The translations under genes and the position numbers were made by a program. A stretch of 64,000 bases of DNA from assembly GCA_964575025.1 (NCBI GenBank), contig CAZNPV010000019.1, forward strand, positions 1-64,000, written 5' to 3'. Under the pieces are notes generated by a model. It was not told the origin of the DNA and made no database searches. It saw nothing but the letters and a program-made list of their open reading frames with translations. Shown one piece after another: positions 1-8,516 of the stretch. Source of the stretch: JABMQB01 sp964575025. Lineage in GTDB: Bacteria; Bacteroidota; Bacteroidia; Bacteroidales; Prolixibacteraceae. Every line of letters begins with the position of its first letter. Positions within the stretch are counted from its first letter, which is position 1.

Positions 1-90
1 ATTCAGTAATTCAGTAATTCAGTTTATTCAGTAATTCAGTAATTCAGTAATTCAGTAATTCAGTTTATTCAGTAATTCAGTAATTCAGTT
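1..90. repeat. AT-rich 8-base tandem repeat array
   Basis: Eleven consecutive units of ATTCAGTA fill these bases. Units three (17-25) and eight (58-66) are expanded to ATTCAGTTT and the last unit ends in TT, so a 41-base higher-order period of five units overlies the 8-base unit. The array runs off the left edge of the window, so its full length is unknown. It lies just beyond the 3' end of the AbgT transporter gene. It looks like a slippage-prone intergenic repeat. There are no spacers, so it is not a CRISPR array. Confidence 0.9.
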
Positions 91-108
91 AACTCTATTC
101 CCGGTGAA

Positions 109-1626
109 TCACCCATAGTACAGTCCTGCTCCCGGACCAAGAGGCAGATCCAAAAGTATCCATGCAATGAGAAGTATGGACCAGAAAATAAAGAAAACAA
201 CCGTGTAAGGGATCATTGTTGACATGAGTGTTCCTATACCGGCTTTTTTATCGTATTTTTCAAAATAGACTATGACCAGGGCAAAAAAGCTCATCATGGG
301 GGATATCATGTTTGTGATGCTGTCACCTATCCTGTAAACGACCTGTGAAAGTTCGGGTGAGTAGCCCAGGAGCATGAACATGGGGATAAACACAGGGCCC
401 AGTATGGCCCATTTTGCTGAGGCCGATCCCATGAACATGTTAATAAATCCCGAAAGAAGGATGAAAAGGATAACAAGAGGGATAAGACCTATGTCAAGAC
501 TGTGGAGTCCTTCCGCACCTTTTATGGCTATTATCAGGCCCAGATTGCTCCATTTGAAAAAAGCCACAAACTGAGCCGCGAAAAAGACAAGAACCAGGAA
601 TGCTGCCAGTGCTTTGAAATTGTCCACCATTCCTTTTACGACGTCCGTATCATTTTTAAAGGTTCCTGTTATGGCACCGAACAGTATGCCCAGGATAGCG
701 GACACAACAAAAAGCACAGCAATAAAACCTTTCAATACGGGCGAATTAAATAATGATCCGCCGGTTCCCCTGAGTATTCCGTTCTCAGGTATCAGTCCGG
801 CTGCTATCACTGCCACCACGACCAGGCTTATCCCTGCCACCCATTTAAGTCCTTTTTTCTCTTTCAGGCTTAGAGGTTCAAGGGATTCACGGGGTACATC
901 TCCCTTGTATTTTCCAAGCTTGGGTTCCACAAACCGGTGTGTCACCCATGTCCCTGCAAAGGCGAGCATTATGGTTGATACCATCATGAAATAATAATTG
1001 GCTGTGGGGAGCACATAATAGTCAGAATCAATTATACCTGCTGCCTCGGTAGACAAACCGGCAAGCAGCGGATCTATGGTTCCTATAAGCAGATTAGCAC
1101 TAAAGCCGCCTGAGACACCTGCAAAAGCAGCAGCTATCCCTGCTATGGGATGCCGGCCAACCGAATAAAAAATAATGCCTCCAAGGGGTATTATGAGTAC
1201 ATAACCCAGGTCGGAAGCAATATTTGAAATTATACCGGCAAGAACAACCACAAAAGTTAACATCCCCGAAGGGGCTTTAGAAACCAGGAACCTTATTGCA
1301 GCACTGATAAGGCCACTGCTCTCAGCAATCCCTATACCCAAAAGAGCTACCATCACGATGCCAAGAGGTGCAAAGCTGGTGTAATTATCAACCATCTCCA
1401 GTAATATCCTGTGTAACCCGCCTTTCGATAACAGATTGATAGTGGTTATCGTTTCCCCGGTCGCGGGATGCACGGCATGCCAGTGGAATAAATGACCGAT
1501 CAATGAAAACAGCAATACACTCAATGCCAGTATCCCGAACAGACTTGCAGGATGAGGAAGAGCATTGCCACCCCTCTCAATAAATCCAAGAATACCTTTG
1601 TTCTTTACATTCTTCGTCTTACCCAT
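109..1626 (-). CDS. AbgT family transporter
   Basis: The product is an inner-membrane transporter of the AbgT family. Its members take up p-aminobenzoyl-glutamate or, in some species, export sulfonamides; the substrate cannot be read from this sequence. About 505 residues give many hydrophobic helices, and the length is typical of the family. Near the C terminus a Gly/Ser/Ala-rich segment (GSASAKWAILGPVF) resembles the family's conserved transport-core helix. I chose the ATG at 1626 because a purine-rich AAGGGG sits about seven bases upstream; a longer reading frame to 1680 adds 18 hydrophobic residues and is less likely. The gene is monocistronic and divergent from ppdK. Confidence 0.88.
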   Translation of the reverse strand: MGKTKNVKNKGILGFIERGGNALPHPASLFGILALSVLLFSLIGHLFHWHAVHPATGETITTINLLSKGGLHRILLEMVDNYTSFAPLGIVMVALLGIGIAESSGLISAAIRFLVSKAPSGMLTFVVVLAGIISNIASDLGYVLIIPLGGIIFYSVGRHPIAGIAAAFAGVSGGFSANLLIGTIDPLLAGLSTEAAGIIDSDYYVLPTANYYFMMVSTIMLAFAGTWVTHRFVEPKLGKYKGDVPRESLEPLSLKEKKGLKWVAGISLVVVAVIAAGLIPENGILRGTGGSLFNSPVLKGFIAVLFVVSAILGILFGAITGTFKNDTDVVKGMVDNFKALAAFLVLVFFAAQFVAFFKWSNLGLIIAIKGAEGLHSLDIGLIPLVILFILLSGFINMFMGSASAKWAILGPVFIPMFMLLGYSPELSQVVYRIGDSITNMISPMMSFFALVIVYFEKYDKKAGIGTLMSTMIPYTVVFFIFWSILLIAWILLDLPLGPGAGLYYG

Positions 1627-1743
1627 AAAAAAACCCCTTACAAATATGGGTAAAAATAACAGAATGTTAAAAAATAGCATAAATACCCCTTCGGTTAGCT
1701 TACTGTTAATAAAACGGAAACAGATGATTTAAGGGTCGATAAA

Positions 1744-1775
1744 TTTCAGATGTTTAAAAAAATAAGCTAATTTTG
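1744..1775 (+). promoter_or_regulatory. Candidate Bacteroidota promoter of ppdK
   Basis: A -7 element TAATTTTG (1768-1775) fits the Bacteroidota consensus TAnnTTTG. A weak -33-like TTTC lies at 1744-1747, about 20 bases upstream. The predicted transcript would begin near 1782 and carry a leader of roughly 50 bases before ppdK. Confidence 0.45.
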
Positions 1776-1833
1776 CGAACCCGTATACTTTCAGAAAAGG
1801 TTTCAATTATGTTAATATAAAAAAACAGATTTT

Positions 1834-4536
1834 ATGACAAAACATGTTTATACATTCGGAGCAGGAAAAGCTGAAGGAAAGGCAGATATGAAGAATCTTC
1901 TGGGTGGCAAGGGAGCCAACCTGGCAGAGATGAACCGTATCGGAGTACCGGTTCCTCCCGGATTTACGATTACAACAGAAGTTTGTACGATGTACAACGA
2001 AAAGGGCGAAAAAGCCACTTTTGACCTCATCAAAGGGGAAGTTGAAGCGGCTGTTTCACAAGTGGAAGAACTCACAGGGACGAAATTCGGAGATAAAGAC
2101 AATCCGTGTCTTCTTTCGGTACGTTCGGGTGCCAGGGCATCGATGCCGGGGATGATGGATACCATACTGAACCTGGGATTAAATGATGAAGCCCTGGAAG
2201 GGATCACTAAAAAAACGGGCAATGCACGGTTTGCATGGGATTCCTACCGTCGTTTTGTACAAATGTACGGCGATGTGGTAATGGAAATGAAACCAGCCAG
2301 CAAAGAAGAAAACGATCCCTTTGAAGAGATCATTGAGCAATTAAAAGAGGAAAAAGGCATTACCCTCGATACCGAATTCACTACCGAAGATCTTCAGGAG
2401 CTGTCCAGGCGTTTCAAAGCAGCCGTCAAAAAAACAACCGGCAAAGATTTTCCCACCGATCCGTGGGAGCAATTGTGGGGAGCTATAGGAGCTGTCTTTA
2501 ACAGCTGGAACAACCCGCGTGCCATTTATTACCGCCGTATGGAGCAAATCCCCGATGAATGGGGTACTGCCGTAAACGTGCAGGCTATGGTTTTCGGGAA
2601 CATGGGGGATACATCGGCCACCGGTGTGGCCTTTACCCGCGATGCTGCCACCGGCGAAGATGTATTCAACGGTGAATACCTGATCAATGCCCAGGGCGAA
2701 GATGTGGTAGCCGGGATACGCACACCCCAGGAAATAACCCTTGAGGGTTCAAGAAAATGGGCTAATCTGCAGGGAATCAGCGAAGAAGAAAGAGCTTCAA
2801 AGTATCCTTCCCTGGAAGAAGCAATGCCCGAACTGTATAAACAATTGGACAAAACCCAGCAAAAACTGGAAGACCACTACAGCGATATGCAGGACCTGGA
2901 GTTCACCATCCAGGAAGGCAAACTGTGGCTCCTGCAGACCCGTAACGGAAAACGTACCGGAGCAGCTATGGCAAAAATCGCCGTTGACATGCTGGAACAA
3001 GGCAGTATTGACGAAAAAACCGCACTCTTACGCATAGACTCCAATAAACTGGACGAACTGCTCCACCCTGTATTTGATACAAAAGCAATGAAATCAGCAT
3101 CCGTCCTGGCCAAAGGCTTGCCGGCATCCCCGGGAGCTGCTACAGGACAGGTTGTTTTCTTTGCCGATGAAGCAACCAAGTACCCGCAGTCGGTGCTGGT
3201 ACGTGTGGAAACATCTCCGGAAGATCTTGAAGGAATGCACGCAGCCAGGGGTATTCTGACAGCCCGTGGAGGGATGACCTCGCACGCAGCTGTGGTAGCC
3301 CGCGGAATGGGGAAATGCTGTGTGTCTGGTGCAGGAACCGTAAAAATAAACTACAAAACACGGGTGATGACCGTCAAAGGAAAAGAAATAAAAGAGGGTG
3401 ACTGGGTCTCACTGAACGGTACGACAGGTGAAGTATACGACGGAAAAGTAGCAACCAAAAACCCCGAAATGAGCGGCGATTTCGGCAAAATCATGGATCT
3501 GGCCGATAAATATACCCGCATGTCGGTACGCACCAATGCCGACACACCCAAAGATGCCCAGGTGGCCCGTAACTTCGGAGCCAAAGGAATTGGTCTTTGC
3601 CGTACAGAACACATGTTCTTTGAAGGGGAAAGAATCAAAGCCATGCGTGAAATGATCCTGGCTAAAACTGAGGAATCACGGCGCAAAGCACTGGTTAAAC
3701 TGCTTCCCTATCAGCGGAACGATTTCGAAGGAATTCTGCAAGCTATGGCCGGGTATGGTGTAACCATCCGCCTGCTTGATCCACCATTGCATGAATTCGT
3801 ACCCCACGAAAAGGAAAACCAACAGGAAATGGCCGATGAAATGGGCATTTCAGTGGATCAGGTAAAAGCACTGGTTGACGACCTGCATGAATTCAACCCG
3901 ATGCTGGGACACCGGGGTTGCCGCCTGGGAAATACCTATCCGGAAATTACTGAAATGCAGGCACGTGCCATTATCGAAGCAGCGGTGAATCTGAAACAGA
4001 AAGGCATAGATGCACGCCCGGAAATCATGGTTCCCCTTATTGGTACGGTGAAAGAACTGAAAATGCAGGCCGACATTATTCATGAAACCGCAAAAAAAGT
4101 GTTTGAAGAAAAAGGCACTGAATGTGAATACCTGGTAGGTACAATGATCGAAATACCCCGGGCTGCTCTTACAGCAGACCAGGTGGCTGAAGTGGCTGAA
4201 TTCTTCTCCTTCGGGACCAACGACCTTACCCAGATGACCTTCGGCTATTCACGCGATGATGCCGGAAAATTCCTGCCTGTTTACCTCGAAAAAGGGATCC
4301 TGAAAAACGATCCCTTCCAGATCCTTGACCAGGAAGGCGTTGGACAGTTGGTGAAAATGGGGGTTGACAGAGGACGCAGCGTGAAACCCAACCTGAAAAT
4401 AGGTATCTGCGGTGAACACGGCGGCGAACCATCATCGGTGATGTTCTGCGACAGCGTGGGCATGGACTATGTGAGCTGTTCACCCTACCGGGTGCCTATC
4501 GCACGCGTAGCAGCCGCCCAGGCAAACATCAAATAA
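1834..4536 (+). CDS. ppdK: Pyruvate, phosphate dikinase
   Basis: This cytoplasmic enzyme interconverts pyruvate, ATP and phosphate with phosphoenolpyruvate, AMP and pyrophosphate, supporting gluconeogenesis or pyrophosphate-linked glycolysis. The 900-residue length is standard. The order is an N-terminal ATP-grasp nucleotide-binding domain (about 1-350, with GGKGANLAEM near the start), the swivelling phosphohistidine domain with His484 in RGGMTSHAAVVARG, and the C-terminal PEP/pyruvate TIM barrel ending in CGEHGGEP, where Cys859 matches the catalytic cysteine. No inactivating change is visible. It is monocistronic, preceded by a TAnnTTTG promoter and followed by a strong terminator shared with the convergent methyltransferase gene. 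Confidence 0.97.
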   Translation: MTKHVYTFGAGKAEGKADMKNLLGGKGANLAEMNRIGVPVPPGFTITTEVCTMYNEKGEKATFDLIKGEVEAAVSQVEELTGTKFGDKDNPCLLSVRSGARASMPGMMDTILNLGLNDEALEGITKKTGNARFAWDSYRRFVQMYGDVVMEMKPASKEENDPFEEIIEQLKEEKGITLDTEFTTEDLQELSRRFKAAVKKTTGKDFPTDPWEQLWGAIGAVFNSWNNPRAIYYRRMEQIPDEWGTAVNVQAMVFGNMGDTSATGVAFTRDAATGEDVFNGEYLINAQGEDVVAGIRTPQEITLEGSRKWANLQGISEEERASKYPSLEEAMPELYKQLDKTQQKLEDHYSDMQDLEFTIQEGKLWLLQTRNGKRTGAAMAKIAVDMLEQGSIDEKTALLRIDSNKLDELLHPVFDTKAMKSASVLAKGLPASPGAATGQVVFFADEATKYPQSVLVRVETSPEDLEGMHAARGILTARGGMTSHAAVVARGMGKCCVSGAGTVKINYKTRVMTVKGKEIKEGDWVSLNGTTGEVYDGKVATKNPEMSGDFGKIMDLADKYTRMSVRTNADTPKDAQVARNFGAKGIGLCRTEHMFFEGERIKAMREMILAKTEESRRKALVKLLPYQRNDFEGILQAMAGYGVTIRLLDPPLHEFVPHEKENQQEMADEMGISVDQVKALVDDLHEFNPMLGHRGCRLGNTYPEITEMQARAIIEAAVNLKQKGIDARPEIMVPLIGTVKELKMQADIIHETAKKVFEEKGTECEYLVGTMIEIPRAALTADQVAEVAEFFSFGTNDLTQMTFGYSRDDAGKFLPVYLEKGILKNDPFQILDQEGVGQLVKMGVDRGRSVKPNLKIGICGEHGGEPSSVMFCDSVGMDYVSCSPYRVPIARVAAAQANIK

Positions 4537-4560
4537 TAAAGACCGGATTCTGACTCAATA

Positions 4561-4594
4561 AAAAAAAGGGTTTTCCTGAGAAAACCCTTTTTTT
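4561..4594. terminator. Bidirectional intrinsic terminator
   Basis: A perfect 15-base inverted repeat (A-run, GGG, TTTTC at 4561-4575; its complement at 4580-4594) flanks a CTGA loop. It ends in seven T on either strand, so it can stop ppdK transcription and also the convergent methyltransferase transcript. Confidence 0.9.
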
Positions 4595-4621
4595 GGTGGC
4601 TTCCGGTTTTTCCCGGATGAA

Positions 4622-5395
4622 TCAGATTTTTCTCCCGATGTAGAATACATAGCCGTAAAAGGCTTTGTATTTGGAATATAAGAGTGCTTCATGCCGTTGG
4701 TTTGCTACCAATTCATGGGCAGTCTGATTCCCTTTGTGTTTTTCCAGGAAAATCTCCTGTACTTCAGCCTGGAGAACATAGAAATGTTCGGTCCAGCAGT
4801 TTTCTGGCAGGATAAAAGTGGCAACCGGAATGTATCCGTTTTTTTGCATCTGAGCCACTTTATTCGGAATGGTGTCGATCTCCGGATAGGCATCCAGCCA
4901 GAATGCATTGATTTCTTCAGGCCGTTGCTCTGTAAACCACGACGCTTCGGATACAGCCAGATAACCTCCTGTTTTCAGAAATTTCCGCCACTCCCTCAAA
5001 CCTCTTTCATAACCTATGTTGTAGATGGCTCCTTCGGACCAGATCAGGTCCAGTTCTTCACTCTGAAACGGAAGGTTGTCCATGGAACCAACCATACCCT
5101 TAACGCGTTCCTGGAGATTCAGTTTTTCGGCGTTGCGATTAAATAAATCAATGAACATGGGAAACAGATCAAGCCCTGTAATGTTTCCCGGTGCATGCTG
5201 TGCCAATACCATCGTCTGCCCGCCTGTTCCGCAACCAATGTCGACAATACGGGAATGGTCCGTAAGATGGTCAATGAAGCGTAATGCGTTAACCGTGACC
5301 TCCGGGCTACCGGGCCCTTGTCGTTTTAAACCTGAAAAATATTCGCAGATTAATTGGAAGTCAAATTCGTGAATGGATTTATTTTCGTTGCTCAT
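4622..5395 (-). CDS. Class I SAM-dependent methyltransferase
   Basis: The 257-residue protein has a Rossmann methyltransferase core. Motif I is IVDIGCGTGGQT at about residues 51-62, followed by the acidic loop TGLDLFP, and LIWSEGAIYNIG near residue 120 corresponds to motif IV. It belongs to the Methyltransf_11/25 group of small-molecule methyltransferases common in Bacteroidota. The substrate cannot be inferred: the neighbours (ppdK and a membrane protein) are unrelated and it sits alone, convergent to ppdK. A candidate promoter lies about 215 bases upstream. Confidence 0.85.
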   Translation of the reverse strand: MSNENKSIHEFDFQLICEYFSGLKRQGPGSPEVTVNALRFIDHLTDHSRIVDIGCGTGGQTMVLAQHAPGNITGLDLFPMFIDLFNRNAEKLNLQERVKGMVGSMDNLPFQSEELDLIWSEGAIYNIGYERGLREWRKFLKTGGYLAVSEASWFTEQRPEEINAFWLDAYPEIDTIPNKVAQMQKNGYIPVATFILPENCWTEHFYVLQAEVQEIFLEKHKGNQTAHELVANQRHEALLYSKYKAFYGYVFYIGRKI

Positions 5396-5807
5396 GATAT
5401 AAAAATTTATCTTGTTGAAATCACGGCAAAAAATACAAAATATCCTTTGCCATACCTTACACTGTTCTAAATAAAAATGAAATGAAATGAAGAAACTCCG
5501 ACAAAAATATGCCTGAGTTAAATGAAGGGATAACCCCGGTCAGCATACCAGGGGTTATTTACTTTACCAGATCCGTTTTAAATTTAAACATCCAATCCTT
5601 TTAGATTGTGCAAAGGTATGATTTTTTTTGCTCAAGTTGATTGATACATACCATTTATTTCAGGGGTCCAGCTCCTTATTTGCAGCAGCCTGCCCTGACA
5701 TTTTGGGACAGATTGTTGCAAATGAGGGGTTGTAGAAAATAAGATATTCTCACGGAAAACGTAATGAATCCTGTGAAACGATACCAATAAAAAATAATCT
5801 GAAACGC
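5396..5807. other. Divergent intergenic region, 412 bases
   Basis: This AT-rich stretch separates the divergent methyltransferase and membrane-protein genes. Apart from the minus-strand promoter box at 5611-5618 I see no conserved RNA, strong hairpin or convincing coding frame. Short open frames here lack any protein-like feature. No clear -7 box was found for the plus-strand gene at 5808. Confidence 0.5.
5611..5618 (-). promoter_or_regulatory. Promoter -7 box, minus strand
   Basis: On the minus strand these bases read TACCTTTG followed by C, an exact match to the Bacteroidota TAnnTTTGC element. A TTG at 5633-5635 is closer than the usual 19-base spacing, so the -33 element is uncertain. It would drive the methyltransferase gene with a long leader. 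Confidence 0.45.
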
Positions 5808-6815
5808 ATGAAACAAGCATCCTTCCCAAAAACCAAAACACGAATTGCAGCGGCTATCAGCCTTTTTTCCCTGGCCCCCTTTGTGGGTGAATTCCTATTG
5901 GGCAATCTACCGGTAACCATGGTTTGGCTGTTGCCCTACCTGGCTTTACTTTATGGATGCGGGGCATTGCTGATCCGAGAAACAGCGGTAAGACAGCATC
6001 TGAACACGGGGGGATTGCTGATCCTCTGCCTGGCTTACGGAATTGTGGAAGAAGCCTTTCATACGCAATCGCTCTTTGACCCCAATTATGTGGGGCTCAG
6101 ACTCCTGGATTACGGATACCTATCCTTTTTAAAGATGGGCTCCTGGTGGACCGTGTTTGCACTGGGGATTCACGTAATATGGAGTACTGCCGTTCCCATT
6201 GCTTTGCTGGACGGACTTTTCCCTGAGTCGAAAGGAAAACCGGTTCTTGGCACCTCAGGGATTATTGTTGTCGGTCTTGCCTTTGTTTTTGCCGCTTTTA
6301 CTCCCTTACTGACCAAATCCAAAGAAGCATTTATGGCTTCCGGGCTTCAATTTGCCCTGGCAGGGTTGGTCGTTGTGCTACTGGTCATTCTGGCTGTTTC
6401 AGCATTCAGAAAGAAGAAGCCTGAACGGATGGGTTCGAAACGCGTTCCGGGCCCGTTTGCCGTGGGCCTGACTGCCTTTCTTCTAGGCTCAGGGTTTATG
6501 GCCACAACCTTCCTTATAACCTATATCCCCGCATGGGGTTCCATCGGAGCAATGATCCTGATCTTTGTTGCCGGCTGTATTCTTTTAAGCCGATGGTCGA
6601 ACCACTCCGGATGGTCCAGCAGGCATTCCCTAATGGGAACCGGGGGACTGCTTTTCACGTATGCATGGTATGGATTTGTTCAGGTTCCCTCCCTAGGTTC
6701 TATTACCCCCCTCCAGGATACGCTGGGAAATATTCTTTTCGCATGTATAGCTCTGGGGCTCTTTCTGATCGCCTGGAGAAAGACAAGAAACCTGAAAAAG
6801 GAACGCAACCCTTAG
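5808..6815 (+). CDS. Multipass membrane protein of unknown function
   Basis: I do not recognise a named family. The 335 residues form roughly nine or ten hydrophobic helices with short loops. Helix three contains YGIVEEAFHTQSLF, whose Glu-Glu pair inside a membrane segment recalls the EExxxR motif of CPBP/Abi-type membrane proteases. The downstream catalytic His motifs of that family are not evident, so protease activity should not be assumed. The C terminus is basic (RKTRNLKKERN) and probably cytoplasmic. It precedes a PD40 lipoprotein gene on the same strand by about 120 bases and may be cotranscribed with it. Confidence 0.75.
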   Translation: MKQASFPKTKTRIAAAISLFSLAPFVGEFLLGNLPVTMVWLLPYLALLYGCGALLIRETAVRQHLNTGGLLILCLAYGIVEEAFHTQSLFDPNYVGLRLLDYGYLSFLKMGSWWTVFALGIHVIWSTAVPIALLDGLFPESKGKPVLGTSGIIVVGLAFVFAAFTPLLTKSKEAFMASGLQFALAGLVVVLLVILAVSAFRKKKPERMGSKRVPGPFAVGLTAFLLGSGFMATTFLITYIPAWGSIGAMILIFVAGCILLSRWSNHSGWSSRHSLMGTGGLLFTYAWYGFVQVPSLGSITPLQDTLGNILFACIALGLFLIAWRKTRNLKKERNP

Positions 6816-6938
6816 CAATCAAAAAACATCATTTATCATAAAACAGGGTAATCGGGTAAAAAAGAAATCGTGCAAACAAATTGCAGACAAAGTAAACCGG
6901 TCTTTCCCATTAACCGGAACCCATTGATATTCCATTGC

Positions 6939-7991
6939 ATGAAAAATATTGGTTTTTATAAACGGTTCTTTTTACTGCTGGTTGTCTCAATCACAATTTT
7001 TTCCTGTGATCTCTTTAACTGGGGTCAGCCAAATAACTATTCCATCGGGCACTTCCCTGAATCACCCGTTAATCTCGAGGAATGCAATACGGAATATGAT
7101 GATTACAATTCCGACATTCCGGTTTTTGGAGAAACTTTCCCCCTTTGCTTTTCCTCGAACAGAAACAGCCATGGAACCCATTTCGATATTGTCTACAAAT
7201 TAATGTCGGTCTATTTTTCCAAGAAAACGGGAGAACTCGACATTTATGAAAATACACAGAGCAACCTGGATGTTTACAGTAGAAACAGCAATTTAAGGCA
7301 GGCACTGAGCAAAATCAATACATCCCATGATGAACTGGGACCTTATATTATTCCCTTAGGGGAGGGATATTTTCCAGTTGAAAGCGGATATCAGAGTTTT
7401 CAAAACTATATTTTTCTTTATGCAAACAATGAAACCGGAAATCATAACATAAAACTGACCCATAATACCCATACCAACCGCTATGATACCATTATAAACC
7501 TGGATTATCTGAACTCCGATGCACATGATTTTTATCCGACCCTGAATTCAGAAAAAACAAAAATTTACTGGTCATCCAACAGAGACGGTACTTTTAATAT
7601 CTACTTTACTCCATTGGATCAAACGGGTGATATTTTAACTGATATGGTTCATGGAGGAGGATATCCTGTAACAAAAGACGATATTTTAAATTCGGAAGAT
7701 GATGACAAATGCCCTTCCATAACGAATCATACATTGGTTTTTGCTTCAAACAGAAAGGGAGGCTTTGGAGGGTATGACCTGTATTATTCCTTTTTTGAAA
7801 ACGGAAAATGGGGAGAACCCATTCATTTCGGAAGCGAAATTAACACGGAATATGACGAATACAGGCCCATTGTACGTTCACAACCCTGGGAATTTGATAA
7901 CGACATGATGATTTTTTCCTCCAACCGGCCGGGCGGAAAAGGGGGATTCGATCTGTATTATGTCGGAATTCAAAGAAAAACGGACCAGTGA
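6939..7991 (+). CDS. PD40-repeat lipoprotein (TolB-like propeller)
   Basis: The product is a predicted cell-envelope lipoprotein. It has a basic N terminus, a hydrophobic stretch and a lipobox IFSC with the acceptor Cys23. The body contains several WD40-like/PD40 blades recognisable by SSNR/ASNR turns: YWSSNRDGTFNIYF, FASNRKGGFGGYDLYYS and FSSNRPGGKGGFDLYYV, the last at the C terminus. Such beta-propellers usually mediate protein or glycan contacts, often beside OmpA-type proteins. I chose the ATG at 6939 because the upstream in-frame extension to 6870 would bury the signal peptide. The specific partner is unknown. Confidence 0.85.
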   Translation: MKNIGFYKRFFLLLVVSITIFSCDLFNWGQPNNYSIGHFPESPVNLEECNTEYDDYNSDIPVFGETFPLCFSSNRNSHGTHFDIVYKLMSVYFSKKTGELDIYENTQSNLDVYSRNSNLRQALSKINTSHDELGPYIIPLGEGYFPVESGYQSFQNYIFLYANNETGNHNIKLTHNTHTNRYDTIINLDYLNSDAHDFYPTLNSEKTKIYWSSNRDGTFNIYFTPLDQTGDILTDMVHGGGYPVTKDDILNSEDDDKCPSITNHTLVFASNRKGGFGGYDLYYSFFENGKWGEPIHFGSEINTEYDEYRPIVRSQPWEFDNDMMIFSSNRPGGKGGFDLYYVGIQRKTDQ

Positions 7992-8227
7992 AGATGAAAA
8001 ATCGTTTTCCCTTATTATTTGCAGAAGAAAAAAAATGATTCATTTAACCTTTTAAGAAAGACCTTTATCTCAAAAGAACAATGAGTAGGGTGAATTGAAC
8101 AGACCCCTGAAAGAGAAATATACTGCCGATACGTACAAAAATAAAAGGTTTGTGATTGGTTCCCGGGAAAAAGGACCTGCTACTGTACCTGTATTTTTGT
8201 TCATCTTCCCTCTCTTGTGAGAATTAT

Positions 8228-8257
8228 TTTGATAGTTGAGATGAATATATATATTTG
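8228..8257 (+). promoter_or_regulatory. Bacteroidota promoter of hcp
   Basis: A -33 TTTG (8228-8231) and a -7 TATATTTG (8250-8257) are separated by 18 bases, a close match to the Bacteroidota sigma-ABfr consensus. Transcription would start near 8264 and read through the repeat-rich leader into hcp. Confidence 0.7.
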
Positions 8258-8351
8258 TGTAGATAAATAAAGAATCCACCATCAAAGAAGGTGGTATTAA
8301 ATTTAATCTATAAGATTATGAAACCCAATACAATAATGTATAAGCCTTTTC

Positions 8352-8412
8352 GTCCGAAGTCCGAAGTCCGAAGTGTTCTTTTCTCCTGACTTCCGTCTTC
8401 GGTCTTCCGACT
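8352..8412. repeat. GTCCGAA heptad repeat with inverted arm
   Basis: Three perfect tandem copies of GTCCGAA occupy 8352-8372. About 25 bases later a complementary, slightly diverged set (GACTTCCGTCTTCGGTCTTC and onward) follows to 8412. The two arms could pair into an imperfect hairpin in the hcp leader. The structure resembles low-complexity intergenic repeats rather than an insertion sequence. Confidence 0.65.
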
Positions 8413-8453
8413 TATGATTCCATTCATATACAAGCAAAGCAAAAAATACATTA

Positions 8454-8472
8454 CCACGCCCCCAGGACGTGG
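8454..8472 (+). other. Small hairpin in hcp leader
   Basis: CCACG (8454-8458) can pair with CGTGG (8468-8472) around a C-rich loop, about 45 bases before the hcp start. No T-run follows, so it is not an obvious terminator. Confidence 0.35.
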
Positions 8473-8516
8473 ATTTCTATAATATATTAAAAATTTACAT
8501 TTAAAATCATACACCT

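Larger units (their letters stand above)
7992..8516. other. Long hcp leader and intergenic region
   Basis: These 525 bases precede hcp. They contain a good promoter (8228-8257), a short CCACC/GGTGG hairpin (8276-8294), a 7-base tandem repeat with inverted counterparts (8352-8412) and a CCACG/CGTGG hairpin (8454-8472). The predicted hcp transcript therefore has a structured leader of about 250 bases. I see no convincing gene on either strand; the open minus-strand frames overlap these repeats and look accidental. Confidence 0.6.

Noticed and set aside
1..90. Possible CRISPR array
   Set aside because: The 8-base units are directly adjacent with no unique spacers, and no cas gene is nearby.
8308..8514. 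68-codon minus-strand open frame upstream of hcp
   Set aside because: It reads through the heptad repeats and is best explained as a by-product of the leader sequence.
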